Assembly: GCA_045531205.1 (NCBI GenBank) | Contig: JAZSDN010000037.1 | Coordinates: 1-37,102, forward strand | Direction of reading: 5' to 3' | Length of the DNA stretch: 37,102 nt | DNA from: JAZNQL01 sp045531205 | Lineage (GTDB): Bacteria > Bacillota > Clostridia > UMGS1883 > UMGS1540 | In this document: positions 23,924 through 32,153 of the stretch, piece by piece | Numbering within the stretch: the stretch's first letter is position 1 | How the letters are laid out: each line of letters begins with the position of its first letter | Made by a program: the position numbers and the translations under genes | The notes under the pieces: model-generated | What the model saw: only the letters and a program-made list of their open reading frames with translations | Told to the model about the DNA's origin: nothing | Databases searched by the model: none

Positions 23924-24884
23924 AGGATTTTCTCCTGTTTGCATAAGCTTCATAAGCGTTTATTATTTTCTGCACCAAAGGATGACGTACAACGTCTTTA
24001 TAGCTTAAATAAATAAATTCGATATCGTCGTCTATGCCTTTTAAAATGCGCTCTGCATCACGAAGCCCTGACCTTTTTCCGTCGGGCAAATCTATCTGTG
24101 TTACGTCACCCGTTATAACGGCTTTTGAGTTAAAGCCTATTCTTGTTAAAAACATTTTCATCTGTTCGGGAGTTGTGTTTTGTGCTTCATCCAAAATTAT
24201 AAAAGCATCGTCTAAAGTTCTTCCTCTCATATAGGCTAAAGGAGCTACTTCAATTATGCCTCTTTCCTGATATTTTTGCATATTTTCAAGCCCCAGCATA
24301 TCGCTTAACGCATCATACAAGGGTCTTAAATACGGGTCAACCTTATTTTGTAAATCACCCGGTAAAAAGCCGAGTTTTTCGCCTGCTTCAACTGCGGGAC
24401 GCGTTAAAATTATTCGGCTTACCTGCTTTTTTCTGAATGCGTCAACAGCCAGGGCAACTGCAAGATATGTTTTGCCTGTTCCCGCAGGACCTATGCAAAT
24501 TACCACGGTATCTTTTCTTATTGCTTCGATATATTTTTTCTGTCCAAGAGTTTTACCCTTAACTGGTTTTCCTTTTTCGGTAACGCAAACATAAGCAGAG
24601 TCGGTATTTTCTTCTCCGAGTTTAATGCCGTCTTCTGCCATTGTTATTGCATAACGAACCTCCTGCTCGCTTATAGCTTCGCCCGTATCCTGAAGTCTTA
24701 TAAGTCCGTGCAGTACGTCCTCTGCCTTTTTTATTCCCTCCGCTTCGCCCGAAATACGTATTTCTTCCCCACGCAGTAAAATTTTAACCGAAAAAGCCTT
24801 TTCAATAAGCTTTACGTGGTTATCGTAAGCACCGAAAATTTCTGATATATTTTTTATTTTTTCTGTTCCCGTAATTGATTCCAA
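23910..24884 (-). CDS. phoH: PhoH-family ATPase
   Basis: Cytoplasmic P-loop ATPase of 324 aa. An N-terminal KH-like region (about residues 25-65) precedes the PhoH domain with Walker A GPAGTGKT (132-139) and Walker B FIILDEAQN (228-236). TRPAVEAGEKLGFLPGD and ITGDVTQIDLP are typical of the family. It is thought to act in RNA metabolism, which fits the next genes pgpH, ybeY and era, but the biochemical role is unsettled. It starts three bases after yqfD. Confidence 0.96.
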   Translation of the reverse strand: MESITGTEKIKNISEIFGAYDNHVKLIEKAFSVKILLRGEEIRISGEAEGIKKAEDVLHGLIRLQDTGEAISEQEVRYAITMAEDGIKLGEENTDSAYVCVTEKGKPVKGKTLGQKKYIEAIRKDTVVICIGPAGTGKTYLAVALAVDAFRKKQVSRIILTRPAVEAGEKLGFLPGDLQNKVDPYLRPLYDALSDMLGLENMQKYQERGIIEVAPLAYMRGRTLDDAFIILDEAQNTTPEQMKMFLTRIGFNSKAVITGDVTQIDLPDGKRSGLRDAERILKGIDDDIEFIYLSYKDVVRHPLVQKIINAYEAYANRRKSYEKK

Positions 24885-24887
24885 AAA

Positions 24888-26081
24888 CTATTGCTCCTTT
24901 TCTATCTGTATTTTTTTTGCAATATCTTCACGGCAACAAACACTGCATTTTACAGTTATTGTTCCGTCATCATTTAAAGTATGCCCTAAATCCTTTGAAA
25001 CAACCTCTGTTCCTTCGGGCAAATTTTGCATAATTTCTGAAAAAAGCTGTTCTCCAAAATACTCTTTTGCCTCTTTTTCCAAAAGGTCTGTTCTTATTTT
25101 TTGAGTTTCAAAAATTTGTTTGGTTTTAAAGGAAAGCGGTAAATAAAAATCGCCCCAGAGCTTTGTTTGAAAAACCTTTTCTTCACTTCTGCTTTGCTCA
25201 TACTTATTTTCTTTCCCAAACCACAGATTTATATTAAACGACCCAAAGCTTATGCTGTGTCTTTTTAAAGACTGCCCTGTGTCAATTTCTTCTTCAAAAT
25301 AAAGGGGAAATGTAGCTTCTTTTTCGTAAAAAGTGTCGGCAAAAATATTGCCGTCTGCATGAACAAGCCTTGTTCCACCCGTCTTTGTAGAAATAGCTCC
25401 GCTGACTAAAAGCTCCCCTTCAAAAACTGTTTTTCCTTCCTCTGAAAGAGTTTCTCCTTCTATAACCTTCATACTGCGGATTACTCCGCCCTTTAAGGCA
25501 ACAATATTGCAGGGGATATCTGCAGGTACAATTTCTGGCACGGGAGTTTTTTCTCTTACCTCGCAAAGAGCACGTGTACCCTTTATCTGCACCCAACACC
25601 AAGAAAGCTCAGGTATTTCTTTTAACATTTTTTCCTTTATTTCGGAACTGTCTATATTATATTTTACCACTCCGGGCGAAATTCCGCAAGATAATAATGC
25701 ATTTCTTATACGATTTTCTTCAATTTTTTCGCATCCTGTAATCTCAACAGACCATAAAAAAGAGCTTAACGTAAATATTATAACCAAAAACATAAGTGCA
25801 CCGTGTAAAAATGCGTATCTGTTTCGGTAGCGGTGAATAAAAAGAGGCAGTCCGCATTTTTTTACAATTTTTACCCTTGTTTTTGTTTTTTGTGTTATTT
25901 TTTCAATGCGTTTAAAGCCTTTTATGCTTATTTTCATAAGCGAAGTATTTTTGCCTGTCTTTTTTATGTCCCACAAATATATTTTGTTGTACATACATAA
26001 ATTTATAAATCTTTCGATAAACGAGCCACAGCTTTCAATTACAAGGTATCCACGAAGCCATATAATTATTTTAAAAAGCAT
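24888..26081 (-). CDS. yqfD: Sporulation protein YqfD
   Basis: Sporulation-associated membrane protein of 397 aa. A cytoplasmic N-terminal region (LRGYLVIESCGSFIERFINLC-like, residues 9-29) precedes a single membrane segment (about 89-111) and a larger extracytoplasmic part with GCEKIEENRIRNALLSCGI and VQIKGTRALCEV, as in the YqfD family. Bacillus yqfD belongs to the mother-cell sigma-E regulon and its exact job is unknown. Only one base separates it from yqfC. The gene marks the host as a likely spore former. Confidence 0.93.
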   Translation of the reverse strand: MLFKIIIWLRGYLVIESCGSFIERFINLCMYNKIYLWDIKKTGKNTSLMKISIKGFKRIEKITQKTKTRVKIVKKCGLPLFIHRYRNRYAFLHGALMFLVIIFTLSSFLWSVEITGCEKIEENRIRNALLSCGISPGVVKYNIDSSEIKEKMLKEIPELSWCWVQIKGTRALCEVREKTPVPEIVPADIPCNIVALKGGVIRSMKVIEGETLSEEGKTVFEGELLVSGAISTKTGGTRLVHADGNIFADTFYEKEATFPLYFEEEIDTGQSLKRHSISFGSFNINLWFGKENKYEQSRSEEKVFQTKLWGDFYLPLSFKTKQIFETQKIRTDLLEKEAKEYFGEQLFSEIMQNLPEGTEVVSKDLGHTLNDDGTITVKCSVCCREDIAKKIQIEKEQ

Positions 26082-26082
26082 A

Positions 26083-26367
26083 CTAACCTCCGATTTCTAT
26101 TTTTTCGGCACGTCCGCATAAGGTTATACTTTCGTCGGTTATTGCCTTAATATCAAAATCGCGTCCGAAAACGCTTACAATACCCATATTTGTATTTACT
26201 CTTACAATATTGCTTTCAAATTCCAAAATGCCTTTAAAATTAAATATCTCTATTTCGCGGTCTGCAAGCACGGTTATTTTAGGTATCCCAGGTACAAGCT
26301 CGCCGGGCAGTTCAAGTGCATCTGCTACTTTGAGTCCCGTCATAGATTTTTCTTTTTTCTTTGCCAT
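26083..26367 (-). CDS. yqfC: Sporulation protein YqfC
   Basis: Small protein of 94 aa from the YqfC/YabP sporulation family, with the pattern ELPGELVPGIPKITVLADRE and IEIFNFKGILEFESNIVRV. It is the first gene of the long minus-strand cluster, and yqfC-yqfD-phoH is the conserved order in spore-forming Firmicutes. GAGGAG lies about nine bases before the ATG. Bacillus yqfC is transcribed by sigma-E; a possible sigma-E-type -10 element lies just upstream. Confidence 0.93.
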   Translation of the reverse strand: MAKKKEKSMTGLKVADALELPGELVPGIPKITVLADREIEIFNFKGILEFESNIVRVNTNMGIVSVFGRDFDIKAITDESITLCGRAEKIEIGG

Positions 26368-26390
26368 AATTCTACGCTCCTCTCATTTAA

Positions 26391-26411
26391 AATATATGAT
26401 TTGCATATAGT
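26391..26411. promoter_or_regulatory. Divergent control region of yqfC and ylbJ with two sigma-E-like -10 boxes
   Basis: The 99-base gap between yqfC (minus) and ylbJ (plus) has CATATATT on the minus strand (26398-26391) and CATATAGT on the plus strand (26404-26411). Both fit the CATAyAnT form of a sigma-E -10 element. No good -35 element was found at the right distance on either side, so this is a tentative call that leans on the known sigma-E control of both genes in Bacillus. The minus-strand leader would be very short. Confidence 0.35.
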
Positions 26412-26466
26412 TTACATTACCTGCACTTTTTATTTTGAAGTCATCGAAGACTAAACGGAGGTTATT

Positions 26467-27393
26467 ATGAAAAAATATTGTATAGGCGCGTCTTCGGCTT
26501 TTTTTGCCATACTCATTGCAATTTATCCGTCGGTTGCACTTTCCTCGGCAAAATCCGCTTGTGAGATTTGTGCAAAAACGCTCATTCCGTCGCTTTTACC
26601 TTTTCTTATATGCTCTTCTTTTCTTACTGCTTCTGGTGTTTTAAACAAAGTGTCTTTGCTTGCATCACCTTTGATGAAGCCTGTTTTTTCGCTTGGCGGT
26701 GCTTGCTGTGCTCCACTTTTAATAGGTCTTTTCGGCGGTTATCCGCTTGGAGCAGTATCCTCTGCAAATCTCTATATTTCGGGCGGTGCATCAAAAAATG
26801 AGGCAGAAAGGCTTGCCGCATTTTCAAATAACTGTGCCCCTTTATTTATTTTGGGAACTTTGGGTGCGGGTATTTTAAATAACTCTTTCCTTGGTGTATG
26901 TCTTCTTATTTCAAACACGCTGTCAGCACTTATAACAGGCATTATCCTGGGTTTTTTCGGCTCTCCTTCAAACGGAGGATGCAATTTAAAAACTTCAAAA
27001 TCTCTTGCAAATGCTTTACCAGACGCTGTCTTATCGGTATTGAACTTATGCGGTTTTGTAATATTTTTTGCGGTTTGCACTTCTCTTCTTGAAAAAACAG
27101 GGATTCTTAATATTTTTGCACGTTTTATTTCTTTTTTCGGCATATCTTATGAAAACGCCCTTTTTATTTCAAAGGCTTTTTTAGAAATAACCTCGGCTCT
27201 TTCTTCGTGCAAAAATATACCTCTCCCAATAGTTTCGTGTATGCTTTCTTTAGGCGGTCTTTCTGTGTTTGCACAGACATATTCATTTTTGCACAGAGCA
27301 GGTCTTTCGTGCAAAGCCTATATAGCGGGAAAAATATTGTCGGGCGGAATTTCTGCTGCAATAACTTCCCTTATTATAAAATTTATTATATAA
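26467..27393 (+). CDS. ylbJ: Sporulation integral membrane protein YlbJ-like (nucleoside-recognition/gate domain)
   Basis: Polytopic membrane protein of 308 aa with about eight hydrophobic segments. LIPSLLPFLICSSFL and LFGGYPLGAVSSA (GGYPLG at 90-95) match the YlbJ family, and SNNCAPLFILGTLG is its usual companion motif. YlbJ is a sporulation membrane protein under sigma-E in Bacillus; its substrate is unknown. A strong SD (CGGAGG) precedes the ATG. It is transcribed away from yqfC-yqfD, so sporulation genes sit on both sides of one short control region. The next gene, hisS, has its own promoter. Confidence 0.88.
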   Translation: MKKYCIGASSAFFAILIAIYPSVALSSAKSACEICAKTLIPSLLPFLICSSFLTASGVLNKVSLLASPLMKPVFSLGGACCAPLLIGLFGGYPLGAVSSANLYISGGASKNEAERLAAFSNNCAPLFILGTLGAGILNNSFLGVCLLISNTLSALITGIILGFFGSPSNGGCNLKTSKSLANALPDAVLSVLNLCGFVIFFAVCTSLLEKTGILNIFARFISFFGISYENALFISKAFLEITSALSSCKNIPLPIVSCMLSLGGLSVFAQTYSFLHRAGLSCKAYIAGKILSGGISAAITSLIIKFII

Positions 27394-27405
27394 GTAGCTA
27401 TGTCC

Positions 27406-27434
27406 TTGACATTTTAAGGCATATATAGTAAAAT
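27406..27434 (+). promoter_or_regulatory. Sigma-A-type promoter for hisS-aspS and downstream genes
   Basis: TTGACA (27406-27411) is followed after exactly 17 bases by TAAAAT (27429-27434). Start of transcription is expected near 27441, about 25 bases before the hisS ATG. That leaves no room for a T-box leader, so histidine- or aspartate-tRNA sensing by a T-box is not supported for this promoter. Confidence 0.85.
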
Positions 27435-27465
27435 ATATTGAATAAGTTTTTGAAAGGATGACAAT

Positions 27466-28728
27466 ATGATTACTAAAGCCCCCAGAGGTACTTGCGACAT
27501 TCTTCCCGAAGCCGCACCTCATTGGAAATATATTGAGAAAGTTGCAGCAGAAACTGCAAGAAATTTCGGTTTTTCCGAAATAAGAACACCTGTTTTTGAA
27601 CATACCGAGCTTTTTGAAAGAGGCGTAGGCGACACCACTGACGTTGTGCAGAAGGAAATGTATACCTTTTTAGACAAAGGCGAAAGAAGTATAACCTTGC
27701 GTCCTGAAGGCACTGCATCGGTTGCAAGAGCGTATCTTGAAAATTCGCTTTATGCAAATCCTCAGCCCACAAAGCTCTTTTATAATATTTCGTGCTACCG
27801 TTACGAAAAACCGCAGGCGGGCAGACTTCGTGAATTTCATCAGTTTGGATGCGAAGCTTTTGGAAGTCCCTCACCTTCACTTGATGCAGAGCTTATAACA
27901 TTGGTTGATACATTTTTGAAAAAGCTTGGCATAACAGATGTTTCGCTTTATATAAACAGCATCGGTTGCCCCGAATGCAGAAAGAAGTATAATGATGCTC
28001 TTATCTCATACTTTAAAGAGCACGAAGAAACCCTTTGCGAAACCTGCCGTAAAAGACTTTATACAAACCCTATGCGTATACTTGACTGCAAGAGTCCTAT
28101 ATGCAAAAAGGTTAACGAAGGTGCACCTGTAATTTTAGATTACATTTGCGATGATTGTTCGGAGCATTTTAACAAAGTAAAAGAAACCCTTGATGCAGTA
28201 GGAATTTCTTATACAATAGACCCATATATTGTCCGCGGTCTTGACTATTACACCAAAACAGTTTTTGAGTTTGTTTCAACAAACATAGGCTCGCAGGGAA
28301 CTGTGTGCGGCGGCGGACGTTATGATAATCTTTTGCGTGAGCTTGACCCATCACACGATATTCCGGGTATTGGCTTTGCAATAGGAATTGAAAGACTTTT
28401 ACTTATAATGCAGGCACAGGGAATTAACTTCCCCGAAGTTTCGGGTCCTGACATATATGTTGCATCTTTGGGAGAAGATATTGCTGTATCAAAGCTTGTA
28501 ACCGAGCTTCGCCGCAAAGGCATTTATGCTGAATGTGACCACCTTGGGAGAAGCCTTAAAGCACAGATGAAGCAGGCAGACAAGCAGAAAGCTTTATACA
28601 GCCTTGTTTTAGGCAGTGAAGAAGTTAAAAACGGTTCTGCTACCCTTAAAAATATGCAGGATGGCTCAACACAAAATGTTAATATAAATAACACAGACGA
28701 TATTATAAAAGTACTTGGAGGTAAGTAA
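27466..28728 (+). CDS. hisS: Histidine--tRNA ligase
   Basis: Class II aminoacyl-tRNA synthetase of 420 aa. The N-terminus APRGTCDILP, motif 1 region, RPEGTASVARAY, motif 2 (FYNISCYRYEKPQAGRLREF, with REFHQFG at 122-128), the histidine-specific VRGLDYYTKTVFE (Arg257) and motif 3 (GIGFAIGIERLLL) are all present, with a C-terminal anticodon-binding domain. A Cys-rich insertion (CPECRKK, ETCRKR, DCKSPICKK), common in Firmicutes HisRS, may bind zinc. AAAGGA is seven bases before the ATG. aspS begins one base after its stop codon. Confidence 0.98.
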   Translation: MITKAPRGTCDILPEAAPHWKYIEKVAAETARNFGFSEIRTPVFEHTELFERGVGDTTDVVQKEMYTFLDKGERSITLRPEGTASVARAYLENSLYANPQPTKLFYNISCYRYEKPQAGRLREFHQFGCEAFGSPSPSLDAELITLVDTFLKKLGITDVSLYINSIGCPECRKKYNDALISYFKEHEETLCETCRKRLYTNPMRILDCKSPICKKVNEGAPVILDYICDDCSEHFNKVKETLDAVGISYTIDPYIVRGLDYYTKTVFEFVSTNIGSQGTVCGGGRYDNLLRELDPSHDIPGIGFAIGIERLLLIMQAQGINFPEVSGPDIYVASLGEDIAVSKLVTELRRKGIYAECDHLGRSLKAQMKQADKQKALYSLVLGSEEVKNGSATLKNMQDGSTQNVNINNTDDIIKVLGGK

Positions 28729-28729
28729 A

Positions 28730-30505
28730 ATGGACACTTTAAAAGGACTTAAAAGAACACACATGTGCGGACAGGTAACTGCAAAGGACGAAGGCAATCA
28801 GGTTACCGTTATGGGCTGGGTACAGAGAGTACGTAACCTTGGTTCGCTTGTATTTATAGATGTACGTGACCGTACAGGTATTTTACAGCTTGTTGCAGAC
28901 GAAAGCTTTGCAAAGTATGAACTTGCAGGCGATTTGCATCTTGAATATGTTATTGCCGCAAGCGGTACAGTTATGAAAAGAGGAGAAGCTAACGAAAAAC
29001 TTAAAACCGGCGAAATTGAAGTAAAGCTTACAGAGCTTCGTCTTTTATCAAAAGCAGATACTCCTCCCTTTGTTGTTTCGGATGACACAACAGCAAAAGA
29101 AGAAACAAGACTTAAATACCGTTATCTTGACCTGCGCAGACCTACCTTGCAGGAAAATCTTATGCTCCGTCACCGCATAACAAAAATAGCAAGAGATTTT
29201 TATGACGAAAACGGATTTTTGGAAATAGAAACTCCTATTCTTACAAAGAGTACTCCCGAAGGAGCAAGAGACTATCTTGTACCAAGCCGTGTTCATCAGG
29301 GGTCATTCTACGCACTTCCCCAGTCGCCACAGCTTTATAAGCAGATTCTTATGCTCTCGGGCTTTGACAGATATATGCAGGTTGCACGTTGCTTCCGTGA
29401 CGAAGATTTGCGTGCAGACCGTCAGCCTGAATTTACACAGATAGACCTCGAAATGTCTTTTGTTGACGTTGACGACGTTATTGAAGTTAACGAAAGATTT
29501 ATTCAAAGAGTATTCCGTGAAATAAAAGGTATTGACATACAGGTTCCTTTCCCGAGAATGCCCTACAGCGAAGCTATGAACCGTTACGGCTCCGACAAGC
29601 CTGACACAAGATTCGGTATGGAAATTCAGGACCTTTCGGAGGCAGTAAAAAATTGCGGTTTTAAAGTGTTCTCGGATGCAGTAGCTTCAGGCGGAAGTGT
29701 TCGTGCACTCACAGTAGAAGGCGGAAGCGATAAGTTTGCACGCCGTGAACTTGACGCTCTTACTGAATTTGTAAAAACATACAAAGCTAAAGGTCTTGCG
29801 TGGATAAATATAACACCTGACGAAATAAAGAGCCCCATTGCTAAATTCTTCTCAGAGGAAGAGCTTGACAATATAATCAAAGCAGCAGGGGCAAACAAGG
29901 GCGACCTTATTTTGATTGTTGCAGACAGAAATAAAGTAGTATTTGATTCACTCGGTGCATTAAGACTTCATATTGCTAAAAAGCTTGACCTTATTGATGA
30001 AAACAAGTTTAATCTTTTGTGGGTAACAGACTTCCCGCTTTTAGAATATGACGAAGAGGAAGAAAGATACACTGCTATGCATCATCCCTTCACATCACCT
30101 AAAGATGAGCATATAGAGCTTTTGGATACTCACCCCGAACAGGTGCTTGCAAAGGCTTACGATATCATTTTAAACGGTGTTGAGCTTGGTGGCGGAAGTA
30201 TAAGAATTCATAACCCCAAGGTTCAAAGTTCAATGTTCCGCGCAATTTCAATTTCGGAAGAGCAGGCACAAAGCCGTTTTGGCTTCTTGCTTGAAGCGTT
30301 CCGCTACGGCACACCTCCTCACGGCGGAATGGCTTACGGTCTTGACCGTTTTGCAATGCTTTTATGCGGAAGCTCTTCTATCCGTGACGTTATTGCATTC
30401 CCCAAAGTACAGAATGCTTCCGAGCTTATGACAATGGCACCTTCCGATGTTGATGCAAAACAGCTTGCAGAACTCGGTATAGAACTCAATATCCCCGAAG
30501 AATAA
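28730..30505 (+). CDS. aspS: Aspartate--tRNA ligase
   Basis: Bacterial-type class IIb synthetase of 591 aa: an N-terminal OB-fold anticodon-binding domain (about residues 15-105, GWVQRVRNLGSLVFIDVRDR), the catalytic core with RYRYLDLRRP, FRDEDLRADRQPEFTQIDLE and motif 3 (GMAYGLDRFAMLL), and the bacterial GAD insertion (about 280-415). The start at 28730 is preferred over one five codons upstream because GGAGGT, at the end of hisS, lies seven bases before it and the protein then begins like other AspRS. Whether it is discriminating or also charges tRNA-Asn cannot be told by eye. It is tightly linked to hisS, a standard Firmicutes pair. Confidence 0.98.
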   Translation: MDTLKGLKRTHMCGQVTAKDEGNQVTVMGWVQRVRNLGSLVFIDVRDRTGILQLVADESFAKYELAGDLHLEYVIAASGTVMKRGEANEKLKTGEIEVKLTELRLLSKADTPPFVVSDDTTAKEETRLKYRYLDLRRPTLQENLMLRHRITKIARDFYDENGFLEIETPILTKSTPEGARDYLVPSRVHQGSFYALPQSPQLYKQILMLSGFDRYMQVARCFRDEDLRADRQPEFTQIDLEMSFVDVDDVIEVNERFIQRVFREIKGIDIQVPFPRMPYSEAMNRYGSDKPDTRFGMEIQDLSEAVKNCGFKVFSDAVASGGSVRALTVEGGSDKFARRELDALTEFVKTYKAKGLAWINITPDEIKSPIAKFFSEEELDNIIKAAGANKGDLILIVADRNKVVFDSLGALRLHIAKKLDLIDENKFNLLWVTDFPLLEYDEEEERYTAMHHPFTSPKDEHIELLDTHPEQVLAKAYDIILNGVELGGGSIRIHNPKVQSSMFRAISISEEQAQSRFGFLLEAFRYGTPPHGGMAYGLDRFAMLLCGSSSIRDVIAFPKVQNASELMTMAPSDVDAKQLAELGIELNIPEE

Positions 30506-30519
30506 TTTAGGAGAAATAT

Positions 30520-31440
30520 ATGATAACTGTTACATCCCTATCAAAAAATTACGGCTCAAATAAAGCCGTGGACAATGTAAACTTTTCGATTAAAAAAGGA
30601 GAAATTGTAGGACTTTTAGGACCTAACGGTGCAGGAAAATCTACTGTTATGAATATGCTTACAGGTTATATTTCAAGCACCTCGGGAAACATTGTAATAA
30701 ACGGTCACAATATAATGGACGAGCCTTATGAGGCTCGCCGCTGTATTGGTTACCTCCCCGAAATTCCTCCTCTTTATATTGATATGACTGTAGAAGAATA
30801 CCTTTCTTTTGTGTACGACTTAAAGGGCTGTACTCTGCCCCGCCGTGCCCATCTTGCAGAAATTTATAAAACTGCAAAGCTTACAGAGGTGTCTGGAAGG
30901 CTTATTAAAAACCTTTCAAAAGGTTACAAGCAAAGAGTAGGTCTTGCACAAGCCTTAATAGGCAACCCGCCCATTATTATTCTTGACGAGCCTACAGTTG
31001 GGCTTGACCCTATGCAGGTTATAGAAATGCGTAACCTTATTTCAGAGCTTGGCAAAAGTTCTACAGTTATTTTAAGTTCGCATATTCTTTCCGAAATAAG
31101 TGCTGTGTGTGACAGAATTATCATTATAAACAAAGGCAGGGTTGTTGCAAACGGAACGCCCGAAACATTATCAGATATTCTGGGCGTAAAATCCAGAATT
31201 GAAGCTGAAATACAGGGAGATACCGAAGAAATTACAAAAACTGTTAAAGGTATTGAAGGCGTTTTGAATGTTTCGTTTGATAAAGCTTCAAACCTCTTTA
31301 CTATTGACTGCTCGGGCGATATACGTGCCGATATTTCAAAGGTTGTTTCCGAGTCGGGCTTTACAATTTTGATGATGAAAAACCACGATATGTCTTTGGA
31401 AGATATGTTTGTAAAACTTGTTGGAGGTGGCAAACAATGA
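30520..31440 (+). CDS. ABC transporter ATP-binding protein (GldA-like, ABC-2 type)
   Basis: ABC ATPase of 306 aa. Walker A GPNGAGKST (34-42), a Q-loop region near YLPEIPPLY, signature LSKGYKQRVG (132-141), Walker B IIILDEP (152-158) and the D/H-loop region with SSHILSE are all present. The ~80-residue C-terminal extension is usual for ABC-2 exporters such as GldA. It overlaps the permease gene by ATGA, and the following GldG-like and DUF4340-like genes complete a Gld-type set. AGGAGA precedes the ATG by a few bases, 14 bases after aspS. Substrate unknown. Confidence 0.92.
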   Translation: MITVTSLSKNYGSNKAVDNVNFSIKKGEIVGLLGPNGAGKSTVMNMLTGYISSTSGNIVINGHNIMDEPYEARRCIGYLPEIPPLYIDMTVEEYLSFVYDLKGCTLPRRAHLAEIYKTAKLTEVSGRLIKNLSKGYKQRVGLAQALIGNPPIIILDEPTVGLDPMQVIEMRNLISELGKSSTVILSSHILSEISAVCDRIIIINKGRVVANGTPETLSDILGVKSRIEAEIQGDTEEITKTVKGIEGVLNVSFDKASNLFTIDCSGDIRADISKVVSESGFTILMMKNHDMSLEDMFVKLVGGGKQ

Positions 31441-32141
31441 AAGCAGTTTTTGGCAGAGAAATGAGGGCGTATTTTACAACCCCTGCAGCATACATTTTTA
31501 TGGGTATGTTTTTAGCTGTATCGGGCTTTATGTTTTCGGTTGTAAATCTTATAAACCGTTCGCCATCACTTGACGTTATTCTTTCAAGAATAAGTTTTGT
31601 ATTTTTATTTTTAATTCCCATACTTACTATGAGACTTTTAAGTGAAGAACGCCGTTCTAAAACAGACCAGCTTCTTCTTACTTCGCCCGTATCGGTAAGC
31701 GGAATTGTGCTTGGTAAATTCTTTTCTGCCGCAGTTTTGTTTTTATTAACTCTCGGCATTACACTTTTGTACTTAATTGTTCCAGCAATTCACGGTCAGC
31801 CCGCATACGCGCAGATTTTGTGTAGTTATATAGGCTTTGCCCTAATGGGACTTTGCTTTATATCAATAGGTCTTTTTATTTCATCGCTTACCGAAAACCA
31901 GACAGTTTCTGCAATTTTTACTTTTGCAATTTTAATGATTTTATATATTTTAGACTGGCTTGCAACCTCTCTTACATCAGATTTTGCTCTTACCCTTATA
32001 AACTTTATAAACATTTATGCAAGATTTGATTCGTTTGAGCTTGGTGTTTTAAGCCTTGAACCCATAATATACTATTTAAGTTTTACCGCCGTATTTTTGT
32101 TCCTTACAATACGAAGCGTAGAACAAAGACGCTGGAACTGA
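31437..32141 (+). CDS. ABC-2 type permease (GldF-like)
   Basis: Membrane protein of 234 aa with about six hydrophobic segments. The start MKAVFGREMRAYFTTPAAYIF is characteristic of GldF-type permeases, in which the first helix follows a conserved amphipathic start. LTMRLLSEERRSKTDQLLLTSPVS is another hallmark of this subfamily (ABC-2 family). It pairs with the ATPase upstream (ATGA overlap) and lies 12 bases before the GldG-like gene, which has GGAGGT at its start. No substrate can be inferred. Confidence 0.9.
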   Translation: MKAVFGREMRAYFTTPAAYIFMGMFLAVSGFMFSVVNLINRSPSLDVILSRISFVFLFLIPILTMRLLSEERRSKTDQLLLTSPVSVSGIVLGKFFSAAVLFLLTLGITLLYLIVPAIHGQPAYAQILCSYIGFALMGLCFISIGLFISSLTENQTVSAIFTFAILMILYILDWLATSLTSDFALTLINFINIYARFDSFELGVLSLEPIIYYLSFTAVFLFLTIRSVEQRRWN

Positions 32142-32153
32142 CGGAGGTATACC

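Noticed and set aside
23924..23953. Longer start for pgpH ten codons upstream
   Set aside because: MKKSRIALLL has AGGAG eight bases upstream and begins a normal membrane segment; the longer start would overlap phoH further without a better signal.
27402..27424. Terminator after ylbJ
   Set aside because: Only a four-base CCTT/AAGG core with mismatches and no T-run; it overlaps the hisS promoter.
27394..27465. T-box or other riboswitch leader before hisS
   Set aside because: The gap is 72 bases and the predicted leader about 25, far too short for a T-box.
28715..28729. Longer start for aspS five codons upstream
   Set aside because: It would lie inside hisS and on top of the GGAGGT SD; the ATG at 28730 has that SD at a normal distance.
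30924..31433. Minus-strand ORF of 169 codons opposite the ABC ATPase gene
   Set aside because: Antisense shadow of a gene with complete Walker and signature motifs; the product is Ser/Ile-rich with no recognisable domain.
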